Shown: piece after piece, positions 1-6,496 of the stretch
Layout: the number at the start of each line of letters is the position of its first letter
How positions within the stretch are numbered: position 1 is the first letter of the stretch
Program-made: the position numbers and the translations under genes
The notes under the pieces: generated by a model
What the model was told of the DNA's origin: nothing
What the model saw: only the letters and a program-made list of their open reading frames with translations
Database searches by the model: none
Assembly (NCBI GenBank): GCA_007123985.1
Contig: SLGA01000142.1
Span: forward strand, 1 to 7,100
Origin: Balneolaceae bacterium
GTDB taxonomy: Bacteria > Bacteroidota > Rhodothermia > Balneolales > Balneolaceae
Reading direction: 5' to 3'
DNA: 7,100 bases

Positions 1-50
1 AGCTCGCTAAATAAGTACCTTTAAACCAAACATAAAATCAAAAATACGCA

Positions 51-629
51 GTGCCGCAACGAATTCTGCATCATCACTTACCGAAAGAGGTTGTACTTTC
101 TTATGTGCATTTACATCATGTGCAAGAAACCTCAGACAAAGATCAGCAGGAAGCAACCACCGGGGCAAAACTTATCAAACAGCTTGCAAAAAAATACCTC
201 GATGAAACTGTAACAGAGTTTGTATCTGTGAAGAATGAAAAGCCAAAAGCGTTCATCAAAGGTCACGAAGTTTCAGTAAGCTTTTCGCATACAAAACTTG
301 GTATCTCCGCAGCAATTTCAAAATCACTTACAGTTGGCTGCGATATAGAATTGTGTAACAGAACAGTAAGTCCGGCATTGATTTCCCGAATGCGTTGCCC
401 GTTTGAGGGTGAAAATCTATATAAACATGCTGAACCCATTCAGATATGGACTCTGAAAGAGGCCTCGCTGAAAATGATTGGAACGGGCCTTAGAAAACCA
501 ATGAACAGCGTTACAATTACAATGCTGGAAGATTCACTTTTTGATGTGGATTTTGGTAATGGAAAACGGGCAAAAATTTGTAGTTTTCAGCATAAAAATC
601 ATTGGATATCTATTTGCTACCAGAAATAA
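51..629 (+). CDS. 4'-phosphopantetheinyl transferase superfamily protein (Sfp/AcpT-like)
   Basis: Predicted cytosolic enzyme that moves the 4'-phosphopantetheine arm of coenzyme A onto a serine of a carrier protein, converting apo to holo form. The 192-residue protein shows the superfamily landmarks in order: a serine/histidine strand VSVSFSHTK at 74-82 (H80), the magnesium-binding GCDIE at 96-100 (D98, E100), and the helix WTLKEASLK at 133-141 with the conserved K136, E137 and K141, followed by GTGL. It is slightly shorter than Sfp-type enzymes (about 220-240 residues). The start is GTG with no clear Shine-Dalgarno sequence; it is preferred because it keeps the N-terminal strand. No carrier protein, fatty-acid, polyketide or peptide synthetase gene lies in the window, so the substrate cannot be inferred; it may be the cell's general fatty-acid ACP. 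It is first in a same-strand run of three genes, 22 bp before the next. Confidence 0.86.
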   Translation: MPQRILHHHLPKEVVLSYVHLHHVQETSDKDQQEATTGAKLIKQLAKKYLDETVTEFVSVKNEKPKAFIKGHEVSVSFSHTKLGISAAISKSLTVGCDIELCNRTVSPALISRMRCPFEGENLYKHAEPIQIWTLKEASLKMIGTGLRKPMNSVTITMLEDSLFDVDFGNGKRAKICSFQHKNHWISICYQK

Positions 630-651
630 AAAATACCTTTAGCGCCTCTCT

Positions 652-1419
652 ATGAATATTACCTCATTTAGCCGTGAAGAGATTACACAAAAACTTGAAG
701 CAGCAAAAAAAAGAGTAGATTTATCTGAATCTGTTCGGATTATTTTTGCTCCTCAAACCATCCATTCCATCAATATTGATGAAGTTTCCAACGTGTATGC
801 CCATCTTGGCCGTACCGATTATGATACAGTTGTTATTGTTGAGACACACGACGGTAATGCCGAAAAAAAATTACTGATGCCTACCTTTAAATTTGTGGAT
901 ACAGCTTTGGGTAATGTGGAAGCAAATGATCATCTGCGAAACGATTTTGCAGATGAAGATGATGATTTTTTCATTAATGATGATGCATTTGATGAAGATG
1001 TTAGCCTTTACAATCAGCTGATGATGCTTCAGTGTGCGCTCGATGATTTTAAGGTTCTGAGTATTCAGATTACAGACGAACGATCGTTTTATGTTAAGGA
1101 GCTCGTTTCTGCAATTAGCGAGATTTTGGCATCAAAAAATGTGCTGATTGTTTTTTGCTGCGACCTTAAACCGGAAAAAACTGATGAGTTGAAACAGATT
1201 GTGAGAATGTTTGAGGCAGAAAGTGAATCTGAATTGATGAACTATCTGAACGGCGGACTCGCTTCTGTTGATGGGTTAGGTGCGTTTATTTGTGGACTTC
1301 TTGTGGCGAAAAACTGGAACCTGCGCCTCTGTTTTGAAGCACTTGATCCCAAAAACAGAAATCCGGAAAACCTGCTTACCGGTTTTGCAGATATGCAGCG
1401 TGAACTTCTCCTCAAATGA
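652..1419 (+). CDS. Divergent MEMO-family (AmmeMemoRadiSam system protein B-like) protein, probably lacking the metal site
   Basis: The 255-residue soluble protein matches by eye the order of conserved blocks in the MEMO/Pfam MEMO-like family, related to class III extradiol dioxygenases. FAPQTIHS at 32-39 stands where the family has PHAGYxYSG. VETHDG at 63-68 stands for GPSHH. PTFKFVDTALGNVE at 77-90 fits the kFxTPLGxVxVD block. AFDEDVSLYNQLMMLQ at 112-127 fits AHxxEHSLExQLPFLQ. FCCDLKPE at 168-175 stands for SSDLSHY, and SVDGLGAFICGLL at 205-217 fits the MCGxxPIxxLL block. H66 and D171 may be kept, but the other expected histidines and the cysteine read as Q35, P174 and D207. The segment at 98-116 is very acidic. 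The stop overlaps the next ATG, implying translational coupling. No radical-SAM or AMMECR1 partner is visible. The family assignment is my inference; a function is not known. Confidence 0.68.
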   Translation: MNITSFSREEITQKLEAAKKRVDLSESVRIIFAPQTIHSINIDEVSNVYAHLGRTDYDTVVIVETHDGNAEKKLLMPTFKFVDTALGNVEANDHLRNDFADEDDDFFINDDAFDEDVSLYNQLMMLQCALDDFKVLSIQITDERSFYVKELVSAISEILASKNVLIVFCCDLKPEKTDELKQIVRMFEAESESELMNYLNGGLASVDGLGAFICGLLVAKNWNLRLCFEALDPKNRNPENLLTGFADMQRELLLK

Positions 1420-2291
1420 AACAGAATAGTTTCACCATTACAGTAATTGGTTCGGGTGCTGTTGGGGGTGCATTAATTCATTTTATTAAAAACAGTTCGT
1501 ACAGTCTTAGATCTATTTGGAACAGAGCTGGTGGTATCGTATTTCAGGAAGATGGATCAGAGGTAATGATTGCATCAAGTTTACCTGTTTCAAAGAATCA
1601 AATCGGTGATTTAGTGATACTTGCTGTACCCGATGATGCGATTTCCACAGTTACTTCAAAGCTTTCAAAAAAAGATTTTCCGTGGGAAACTAAAAGTGTG
1701 ATTCATTGTTCGGGCAACCTTTCCTCTGATGTATTATTGCCTCTTGATGAGTGCGGATGCAGTACCGCTTCCATGCATCCAATCCAGACGTTTAAAAGGG
1801 GAGATAAATCAGATCGGTTTAGAAATATTTTTATTAGCCTTGAGGGTGATAGCGATCTTATAGAAACTCTTACTTTGCTTGTCCGAAAAATGGATGCAAA
1901 AGAACTGATTTTAACTCCTCAGCAAAAAAGCTCGCTCCACATAGCAGCGGTACTCTCTTCCAATTATCTGGTTTCATTAATGCATCAGGCAAAGGTAATA
2001 CTGGAAAATGCTGGTGTGTCTGATGGTATCGAGCTTTTGGAGCCGCTTATCCGTCAAACCATTCAAAATATTTTTGATAAAGGAACTGTTGAAGCGTTAA
2101 CAGGTCCTATTTCAAGAGGGGATGTGAAATCAGTAAATAAGCATGTAAAAGAACTTCGAACTGATGAAAAGTCGCTGCAGGTTTATAGAATTCTGGGTGA
2201 AATAGCTGCACAGATAACAAATTTGAAAGGTGAATTATCTACATCAAAAATCGATCAGATCATGGCGGCCCTGCGATCTGACGACACATAA
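1416..2291 (+). CDS. Rossmann-fold/DUF2520 domain protein (putative NAD(P)-dependent oxidoreductase)
   Basis: The 291-residue protein has two parts. The N-terminal Rossmann domain begins with ITVIGSGAVGGAL (8-20), a GxGxxG dinucleotide loop, and continues with LVILAVPDDAI (66-76) and VIHCSGNLSSD (95-105), as in ProC- and F420-oxidoreductase-like folds. The C-terminal helical DUF2520 part carries the family signature SMHPIQTF (119-126), LHIAAVLSSNYLVSL (174-188) and ALTGPISRGD (227-236). Length is normal for the family. The substrate is unknown; the fold resembles 6-phosphogluconate and pyrroline-5-carboxylate reductases, so a small-metabolite reductase is plausible. Its ATG overlaps the stop of the MEMO-like gene in an ATGA junction and there is no separate ribosome site, so the two are almost certainly translated from one message. 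It ends 16 bp from the convergent carrier gene. Confidence 0.85.
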   Translation: MKQNSFTITVIGSGAVGGALIHFIKNSSYSLRSIWNRAGGIVFQEDGSEVMIASSLPVSKNQIGDLVILAVPDDAISTVTSKLSKKDFPWETKSVIHCSGNLSSDVLLPLDECGCSTASMHPIQTFKRGDKSDRFRNIFISLEGDSDLIETLTLLVRKMDAKELILTPQQKSSLHIAAVLSSNYLVSLMHQAKVILENAGVSDGIELLEPLIRQTIQNIFDKGTVEALTGPISRGDVKSVNKHVKELRTDEKSLQVYRILGEIAAQITNLKGELSTSKIDQIMAALRSDDT

Positions 2292-2307
2292 ATTCGAATA
2301 CCACCGG

Positions 2308-3681
2308 TTACGAGTAGCCAATCCAAACAGCTACCACCAGAGATATCGCGCAGATTGCGATCAGTTTCAGCAGGAGAGGCATCACGAATTTAAACCATTT
2401 CTCATACGGGATGCTCGCCAGGCCCAAAATTCCCATCAATACAGGGTTGGTGGGTACAATCATGTTCATTAACCCATCGCCAAACTGAAAAGCCAGAACG
2501 GAGATTTGTCGTGAAACACCCACAAGATCCCCAATGGGCGCCATTAGTGGCATAGTAACAAGTGCCTGGCCGCTGCCGGAAGGGATAAAAAAGTTCAAAA
2601 TACTTTGAATGAACAGCATGCCTACAGCCGCGATCTCAGGTCCTGCGGCCGAGAGGGGTGCAGCTAAAAAGTTTACAACGGTGTGCAGAATTTCACCATC
2701 CTCCATCAGCAATGCTATGGATCGGGCAAAACCGATTAACAATGCGGTACCGGTAAGTTCAGCCGCACCTCTGCCAAAAACCTCAGCCATTTTGTTCACC
2801 CCAATTCCTGCTATTAATCCGGCAAAAAGTGCAAGTGCTAAAAAGAGTGCGCCCAGTTCAACCAGGTACCAGTCATACAAAGCAATTCCGGCAACTACTA
2901 CAGCAAGTGCAAGGAGAGTAACGGCTAAAACAGCAACTGTTTTTAATGATAATTTTGGAAAATCAGGTGCATCTTGATGGCTGTTTGCTTCCATTCCATA
3001 GACCAGGCTATATTCAGGATTCTCTCTCACTCTTCGTGCATATGCCCAAACATGATGAAAACCAATTGCGAGAAGCGGTACTGCAACGATTAAACGAAAC
3101 CATGCTCCGGATACCGGTTCGATGCCGGCAACATCCTGTGCAACAAGCAGAGTGAAAGGATTTAAAACGGCAATTGCGTAACCGATACAATATCCCACAA
3201 CCATTGTTCCGATAGCTGTGATGGAATCCATTTTCAAAGCAACACACATTGAAACCAGTATTATTGCAAACGGAATGTACTCTTCAGCCATACCCAGCGT
3301 TGCAGATGCTGCAGCAAATGCAAACATGGTTAAAAATAGGAGGGGACCGGGTTGGTTACCGAATGATGTGATCAATTTTCCAAGTAGTGCATCAATGGCA
3401 CCGGTTTCACGAACAACGGCAAGTGCTCCACCGATGATAAGTACAAAAAAAATGATTCCCTGAGCATCTGCAAATGCACGAGGTACAACGGTAAATAGGG
3501 AAGTGGCCGGTAAAAATTCTTTCTCTTCGTACACTTCAAAGGTGCCTGGAAGCACCACATCACGCCCAAATTCGTTGGGTTCGGTACTAAACTCCCCCGA
3601 TGGAATAATCCAAGTGAGAATGAGTGCTGCAGCCATTAAAAAAAACAGTAGAACAAGTGTATGCGGTATTTTGATCTTCAA
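2308..3681 (-). CDS. YfcC family (DcuC-type) carboxylate/amino-acid membrane carrier
   Basis: Inner-membrane carrier of 457 residues with about 12 hydrophobic segments (roughly 7-27, 74-92, 113-130, 135-153, 157-180, 196-214, 247-267, 272-292, 308-326, 350-368, 394-418, 431-454). The opening IPHTLVLLFFLM and IPSGEF are typical of the YfcC branch of the DcuC/C4-dicarboxylate carrier group. Two inverted-topology halves are suggested by the re-entrant-like motifs GMAEEYIPF (130-138) with LNPF (173-176), and NFFIPSGSGQA (363-373) with QFGDGLMNMIVPTNP (399-413). Family members are annotated as dicarboxylate, basic amino-acid or short-chain acid carriers; the substrate cannot be read from sequence. 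The start is TTG: upstream in frame there is a stop within nine codons and no ATG or GTG, and the next ATG (residue 16) would cut into the first membrane helix. It diverges from the AtuA-like gene. Confidence 0.88.
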   Translation of the reverse strand: MKIKIPHTLVLLFFLMAAALILTWIIPSGEFSTEPNEFGRDVVLPGTFEVYEEKEFLPATSLFTVVPRAFADAQGIIFFVLIIGGALAVVRETGAIDALLGKLITSFGNQPGPLLFLTMFAFAAASATLGMAEEYIPFAIILVSMCVALKMDSITAIGTMVVGYCIGYAIAVLNPFTLLVAQDVAGIEPVSGAWFRLIVAVPLLAIGFHHVWAYARRVRENPEYSLVYGMEANSHQDAPDFPKLSLKTVAVLAVTLLALAVVVAGIALYDWYLVELGALFLALALFAGLIAGIGVNKMAEVFGRGAAELTGTALLIGFARSIALLMEDGEILHTVVNFLAAPLSAAGPEIAAVGMLFIQSILNFFIPSGSGQALVTMPLMAPIGDLVGVSRQISVLAFQFGDGLMNMIVPTNPVLMGILGLASIPYEKWFKFVMPLLLKLIAICAISLVVAVWIGYS

Positions 3682-3698
3682 GATGTAATCTAATTTTG
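3670..3698 (+). promoter_or_regulatory. Possible Bacteroidota-type promoter for the AtuA-like gene
   Basis: TTTG at 3670-3673, a 17-bp spacer and TAATTTTG at 3691-3698 fit the TTG/TAnnTTTG promoter pattern described for Bacteroidota. Transcription would begin near 3705 and leave a leader of about 130 nt before the GTG at 3835. The upstream element lies inside the first codons of the divergent carrier gene, so the two transcription units would compete. The match assumes this organism uses that type of sigma factor; the motif is short and could be chance. Confidence 0.3.
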
Positions 3699-3834
3699 GA
3701 TGCGTTTATTCATTACGAGAAAGAATAAGTTATTTCTGATAGAATCGGAATCTAATCATCAGTTCTCCATTCATTTCTCAACATAATTTGCGATATTCAG
3801 GCAAAACAGTTCAGAAAAAAGTATTGGAATTATT

Positions 3835-5202
3835 GTGAAAGAATTCATCAAAATAGCATCAGGACAGGGTTTTTGGGGCGATCTGCCTTCGGCACCCATC
3901 AATCAGGTAAAAAACGGAAAAATTGACTACCTCGTGATGGACTACCTTGCAGAGGTTACCATGTCGATCATGCAGAAACAGAGAATGAGAAACGAAAAAT
4001 TTGGCTATGCGAGAGATTTTGTTGATGTAATTGAAGCAACACTGCATGAGATCAAAAATGAGGGTGTTAAAGTGATATCCAATGCAGGTGGTGTGAACCC
4101 GAAAGCATGCAAAGATGCAATTTTGGAAGTAGCAAATAAAGCAGGTGTCACCGGATTAAAAGTGGCTGTGGTTGATGGTGACGATATTTTACCGGAACTG
4201 GATCAACTTATAGAGAGTGGGCATTTGTTAAAAAATATGGAAACAGGCGAGGCCATCTCCACAGTGAAAGATAATCTGCTGAGTGCAAATGTCTATTTTG
4301 GATGCAGGCCGATTGTTGATGCTCTCAAAAAAGGTGCTGATATCATCATCACCGGCAGAGTGACGGATACAGGCCTTACTCTGGCACCAATGGTTTATGA
4401 GTTTGGCTGGGAGTTTGACAATTATGATCTGATGTCGGCAGGAACGATTGCAGGGCACATTATTGAATGCGGCGGACAGGTATCCGGCGGGAATTTCACT
4501 GACTGGGAGCATGTGAATAACCTTGTAAACATTGGATTCCCAATTATCGAGGCTTATCCTGATGGTTCTTTCTATGTAACCAAGCATGAAGGCACAGGGG
4601 GATTAATTTCAGAGATGACCGTAAAAGAGCAGCTCATGTATGAAATTGGCAATCCTGCTGAGTACATCACACCGGATTGTATTGCAGACTTTACAAGCAT
4701 ACAACTAAAGCAAGATGGTAAAGACAGGGTAAAAGTGTGGGGAATTGCGGGCAGGCCCGATACACCTACATTTAAAGTTTCTGCAAGTTACATTGACGGT
4801 TATAAACTTTCATCAACACTTGTTTACAGCTGGCCCGATGCATTGAAGAAAGCGAAAGCGGCAGGTGATATTTTGTTGAAACGCGCTGATAAACTTGGAA
4901 TCTCATTCAGAGACACAAATATCGAGTTTGTTGGGCTGAACTCTTGTAATGAAGATATAACAGAACTGAAAAAAGATCAGAGCGGCCTAAACGAGGTACA
5001 GCTGAGAATCAGTGTACATGGTGATTCCAAAGAAGATTTAGACCGGTTTGGCAAAGAGATTGCTCCACTTATACTAACAGGGCCAAGCGGAGTTACCGGT
5101 TTCGCGGGCGGGCGGCCACGGGCTAGCGATGTGGTGGCATATTGGCCTGCTCTGCTAAATAAAGACGCTGCTACTCCCATAGTTACACTTTATGATATTT
5201 AG
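3835..5202 (+). CDS. AtuA-like acyclic terpene utilization family protein (DUF1446)
   Basis: The 455-residue soluble protein has the DUF1446/AtuA family blocks along its whole length: SGQGFWGD (9-16), DYLVMDYLAEVTMSIM (31-46), SNAGGVNP (82-89), FGCRPIVDAL (155-164), ITGRVTDTGLTLAP (172-185), GTIAGHIIECGGQ (203-215), HEGTGGLISEMTVKEQLMYE (251-270) and a C-terminal GFAGGRPRASDVVAYWPAL (422-440). In Pseudomonas the atu cluster serves citronellol/geraniol breakdown, but the reaction of AtuA itself is not settled. The longer family members carry an extra C-terminal ferredoxin-fold-like domain; this one ends at the core, and no small neighbouring gene supplies it. No acyl-CoA carboxylase, hydratase or dehydrogenase is adjacent, so a terpene role is not supported here. 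The start is GTG; only a weak TTGGA precedes it. The family assignment is firm, the role is not. Confidence 0.9.
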   Translation: MKEFIKIASGQGFWGDLPSAPINQVKNGKIDYLVMDYLAEVTMSIMQKQRMRNEKFGYARDFVDVIEATLHEIKNEGVKVISNAGGVNPKACKDAILEVANKAGVTGLKVAVVDGDDILPELDQLIESGHLLKNMETGEAISTVKDNLLSANVYFGCRPIVDALKKGADIIITGRVTDTGLTLAPMVYEFGWEFDNYDLMSAGTIAGHIIECGGQVSGGNFTDWEHVNNLVNIGFPIIEAYPDGSFYVTKHEGTGGLISEMTVKEQLMYEIGNPAEYITPDCIADFTSIQLKQDGKDRVKVWGIAGRPDTPTFKVSASYIDGYKLSSTLVYSWPDALKKAKAAGDILLKRADKLGISFRDTNIEFVGLNSCNEDITELKKDQSGLNEVQLRISVHGDSKEDLDRFGKEIAPLILTGPSGVTGFAGGRPRASDVVAYWPALLNKDAATPIVTLYDI

Positions 5203-5260
5203 TCAGAGCATAAGTATCTAACCGGAAGGATTACATCTGTTTGATTATTTTTAACAGGCA

Positions 5261-5350
5261 TACTCCAAAAAAATTCAGGAACAAGAGTGAATAGTTCGTT
5301 AAATTCAGCACCAATCAAATATCATAAAAAAAATTCAGGACTAAGACGAA
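5261..5350 (+). repeat. Three 10-bp words phased at 30 bp (AAATTCAGGA/AAATTCAGCA)
   Basis: AAATTCAGGA at 5271-5280, AAATTCAGCA at 5301-5310 and AAATTCAGGA at 5331-5340 lie exactly 30 bp apart, close to three helical turns. The outer two copies share four further A residues on the left (5267-5280 and 5327-5340). The flanks otherwise differ, apart from similar aCAAGA/cTAAGA tails after the outer two. The set ends just before the start of the renalase-like gene. It could be a tandem-duplicated leader or phased protein-binding sites, or chance in AT-rich DNA. Confidence 0.5.
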
Positions 5351-5364
5351 GGATATGGTTATAG
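5287..5364 (+). other. Possible 25-codon leader ORF overlapping the start of the renalase-like gene
   Basis: A GTG at 5287 is preceded by AGGA (5277-5280) at six bases, the best-placed ribosome site I see on this strand. It reads 25 basic-rich codons (including KYHKK and RRR) to a TAG at 5362-5364, overlapping the first ten bases of the next gene in another frame. This could couple translation to the downstream gene, whose own AAGGA sits only one base from its ATG. No homology is recognised and the ORF is short enough to be accidental. Confidence 0.22.
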
Positions 5365-6389
5365 GGATCATCGGAGCAGGATTATCGGGATTGACAGCCG
5401 GAAGATTACTTGCAAAAGCAGGCCATGAAGTCACAATATTTGAGAAAAGCCGCGGTTTTGGCGGAAGAATGGCCACTCGTTATGCAGGGAAAGATCTCGG
5501 GACCAAACTCGATCATGGAATACCTTACTTCACAGCTCAAACCTCTGAATTCCGATCGTTCGTTGCTGAACTCATTGAAAAAGGCATTATCAGAACTTGG
5601 GGTAGAAACTTTTCGGCATACGATGGCGAAAACCTGATCAATAAAAATCCTAATGACTCCAGAGACGTTATTTATACATCGACCAACGGAATGAATAAAG
5701 TTGGTAAATACCTCTCTCGTTGGGTAGATGTAAAGCAGGAAAGTAAGGTTGGCGGCTTAACATATATTGGGAAAAACCGCACAAAAAAACGTGCCTGGAT
5801 GATAAATATGACCACAAGTAAAGCTTTTGGCTTTGATGCAGTTATAATTGCACTGCCAGCTCCCCAGGCATATGGAATTTTATCAACAACTATAGATGAG
5901 ATAAACACGCTTAAAATTGTAAGGCGGCTTGATGAAGTTAATTACCGGCCTTCTTTCTCATTAATGGTAGGATATGAGGATATTGAGCAACCAGACTGGC
6001 AGGGGATAATCTGTAATAACAGTATTCTCGATTTTGTTTCCAATGAATCTTCTAAGCGGGAGAATAGTGTAGAAAGCACATTTGTTCTGCACGCAAATGC
6101 TGCATTTTCCCGTAAGCATCGCGATGGAGACAGGGATTTAGTAAGCCGTGAGATGCTTGCAGAGTTTTCGCAATTTGCCGGTGGCTGGGCAGCATCACCT
6201 GTTTGGCATCAACTTCACTTTTGGCGATACAGCCGCCCTCAGGTGCAAATTAAAAAACCATTTTTTGAGCTCGAAGATAAAAACGCACCTTTAGCATTGA
6301 TTGGAGACTACTACAATGGCGATGGTGTGGAAAGTGCATACAAGTCAGGTTATGATCTTGCAAATCACTGGATAGAAAAGTTTAAATAA
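5355..6389 (+). CDS. Renalase-like FAD/NAD(P)-binding amine oxidoreductase family protein
   Basis: The 344-residue protein is predicted to be a cytosolic flavoprotein of the renalase-like branch of the amine-oxidase fold. It begins directly with the FAD-binding strand and loop VIGIIGAGLSGLTAG (2-16), followed by the ribose-binding acid in VTIFEKSRG (E30). The branch signature GGRMATR (36-42), LDHGIPYFTA (52-61), a second strand DAVIIALPAPQ (161-171), HFWRYSRPQ (288-296) and the closing FAD motif LIGDYYNGDGVESAYKSG (315-332) follow in order. Length is typical (about 310-350). Members oxidise reduced or isomeric nicotinamide cofactors or unknown substrates; the bacterial function here is open. 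The ATG is the only start available, because the frame closes at a TAA at 5325-5327; the upstream AAGGA is only one base away, which is unusually close. A 107-bp spacer follows before the exporter gene. Confidence 0.88.
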   Translation: MVIGIIGAGLSGLTAGRLLAKAGHEVTIFEKSRGFGGRMATRYAGKDLGTKLDHGIPYFTAQTSEFRSFVAELIEKGIIRTWGRNFSAYDGENLINKNPNDSRDVIYTSTNGMNKVGKYLSRWVDVKQESKVGGLTYIGKNRTKKRAWMINMTTSKAFGFDAVIIALPAPQAYGILSTTIDEINTLKIVRRLDEVNYRPSFSLMVGYEDIEQPDWQGIICNNSILDFVSNESSKRENSVESTFVLHANAAFSRKHRDGDRDLVSREMLAEFSQFAGGWAASPVWHQLHFWRYSRPQVQIKKPFFELEDKNAPLALIGDYYNGDGVESAYKSGYDLANHWIEKFK

Positions 6390-6452
6390 TAAAAGGATAA
6401 ACAATCAGAGGCACAATTCAGTTAAAATAAAAAAGCTGAATGGTATCAGACA

Positions 6453-6483
6453 GCATGTTGTTTGATTGACTTCTCCGACATGC
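6453..6483. repeat. Inverted repeat in the leader of the ABC exporter gene
   Basis: GCATGTTG (6453-6460) and CGACATGC (6476-6483) form an eight-pair stem with one T-G pair around a 15-nt loop. It ends 13 bp before the GTG of the exporter gene. No T-run follows, so a rho-independent terminator is unlikely; an operator or an RNA structure near the ribosome site is possible. The rest of the 6390-6496 spacer is AT-rich, with a weaker six-pair ATTCAG/CTGAAT repeat at 6415-6420 and 6435-6440. Confidence 0.4.
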
Positions 6484-6496
6484 AAAATTCCTTACT

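Noticed and set aside
1..50. Tail of an upstream gene at the left edge
   Set aside because: Stops occur in all three plus frames within the first 24 bases, so an upstream gene may end here, but the fragment is too short to choose a frame or family.
2255..2281. Seven-pair hairpin TCAGATC/GATCTGA near the end of the DUF2520 gene as a terminator
   Set aside because: It lies inside the coding region, has a 13-nt loop and no T-run on either strand, so it is not a convincing intrinsic terminator.
2292..2307. Bidirectional terminator between the convergent genes
   Set aside because: Only 16 bp are available, with an eight-base palindrome ATTCGAAT and no stable stem or T-run.
2609..3688. Several plus-strand open frames across the carrier gene
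   Set aside because: They are antisense to a clear membrane protein, have unnatural composition and no family motifs; treated as shadows.
3859..5180. Minus-strand open frames across the AtuA-like gene
   Set aside because: They overlap the whole of a strongly conserved protein and show no independent motifs.
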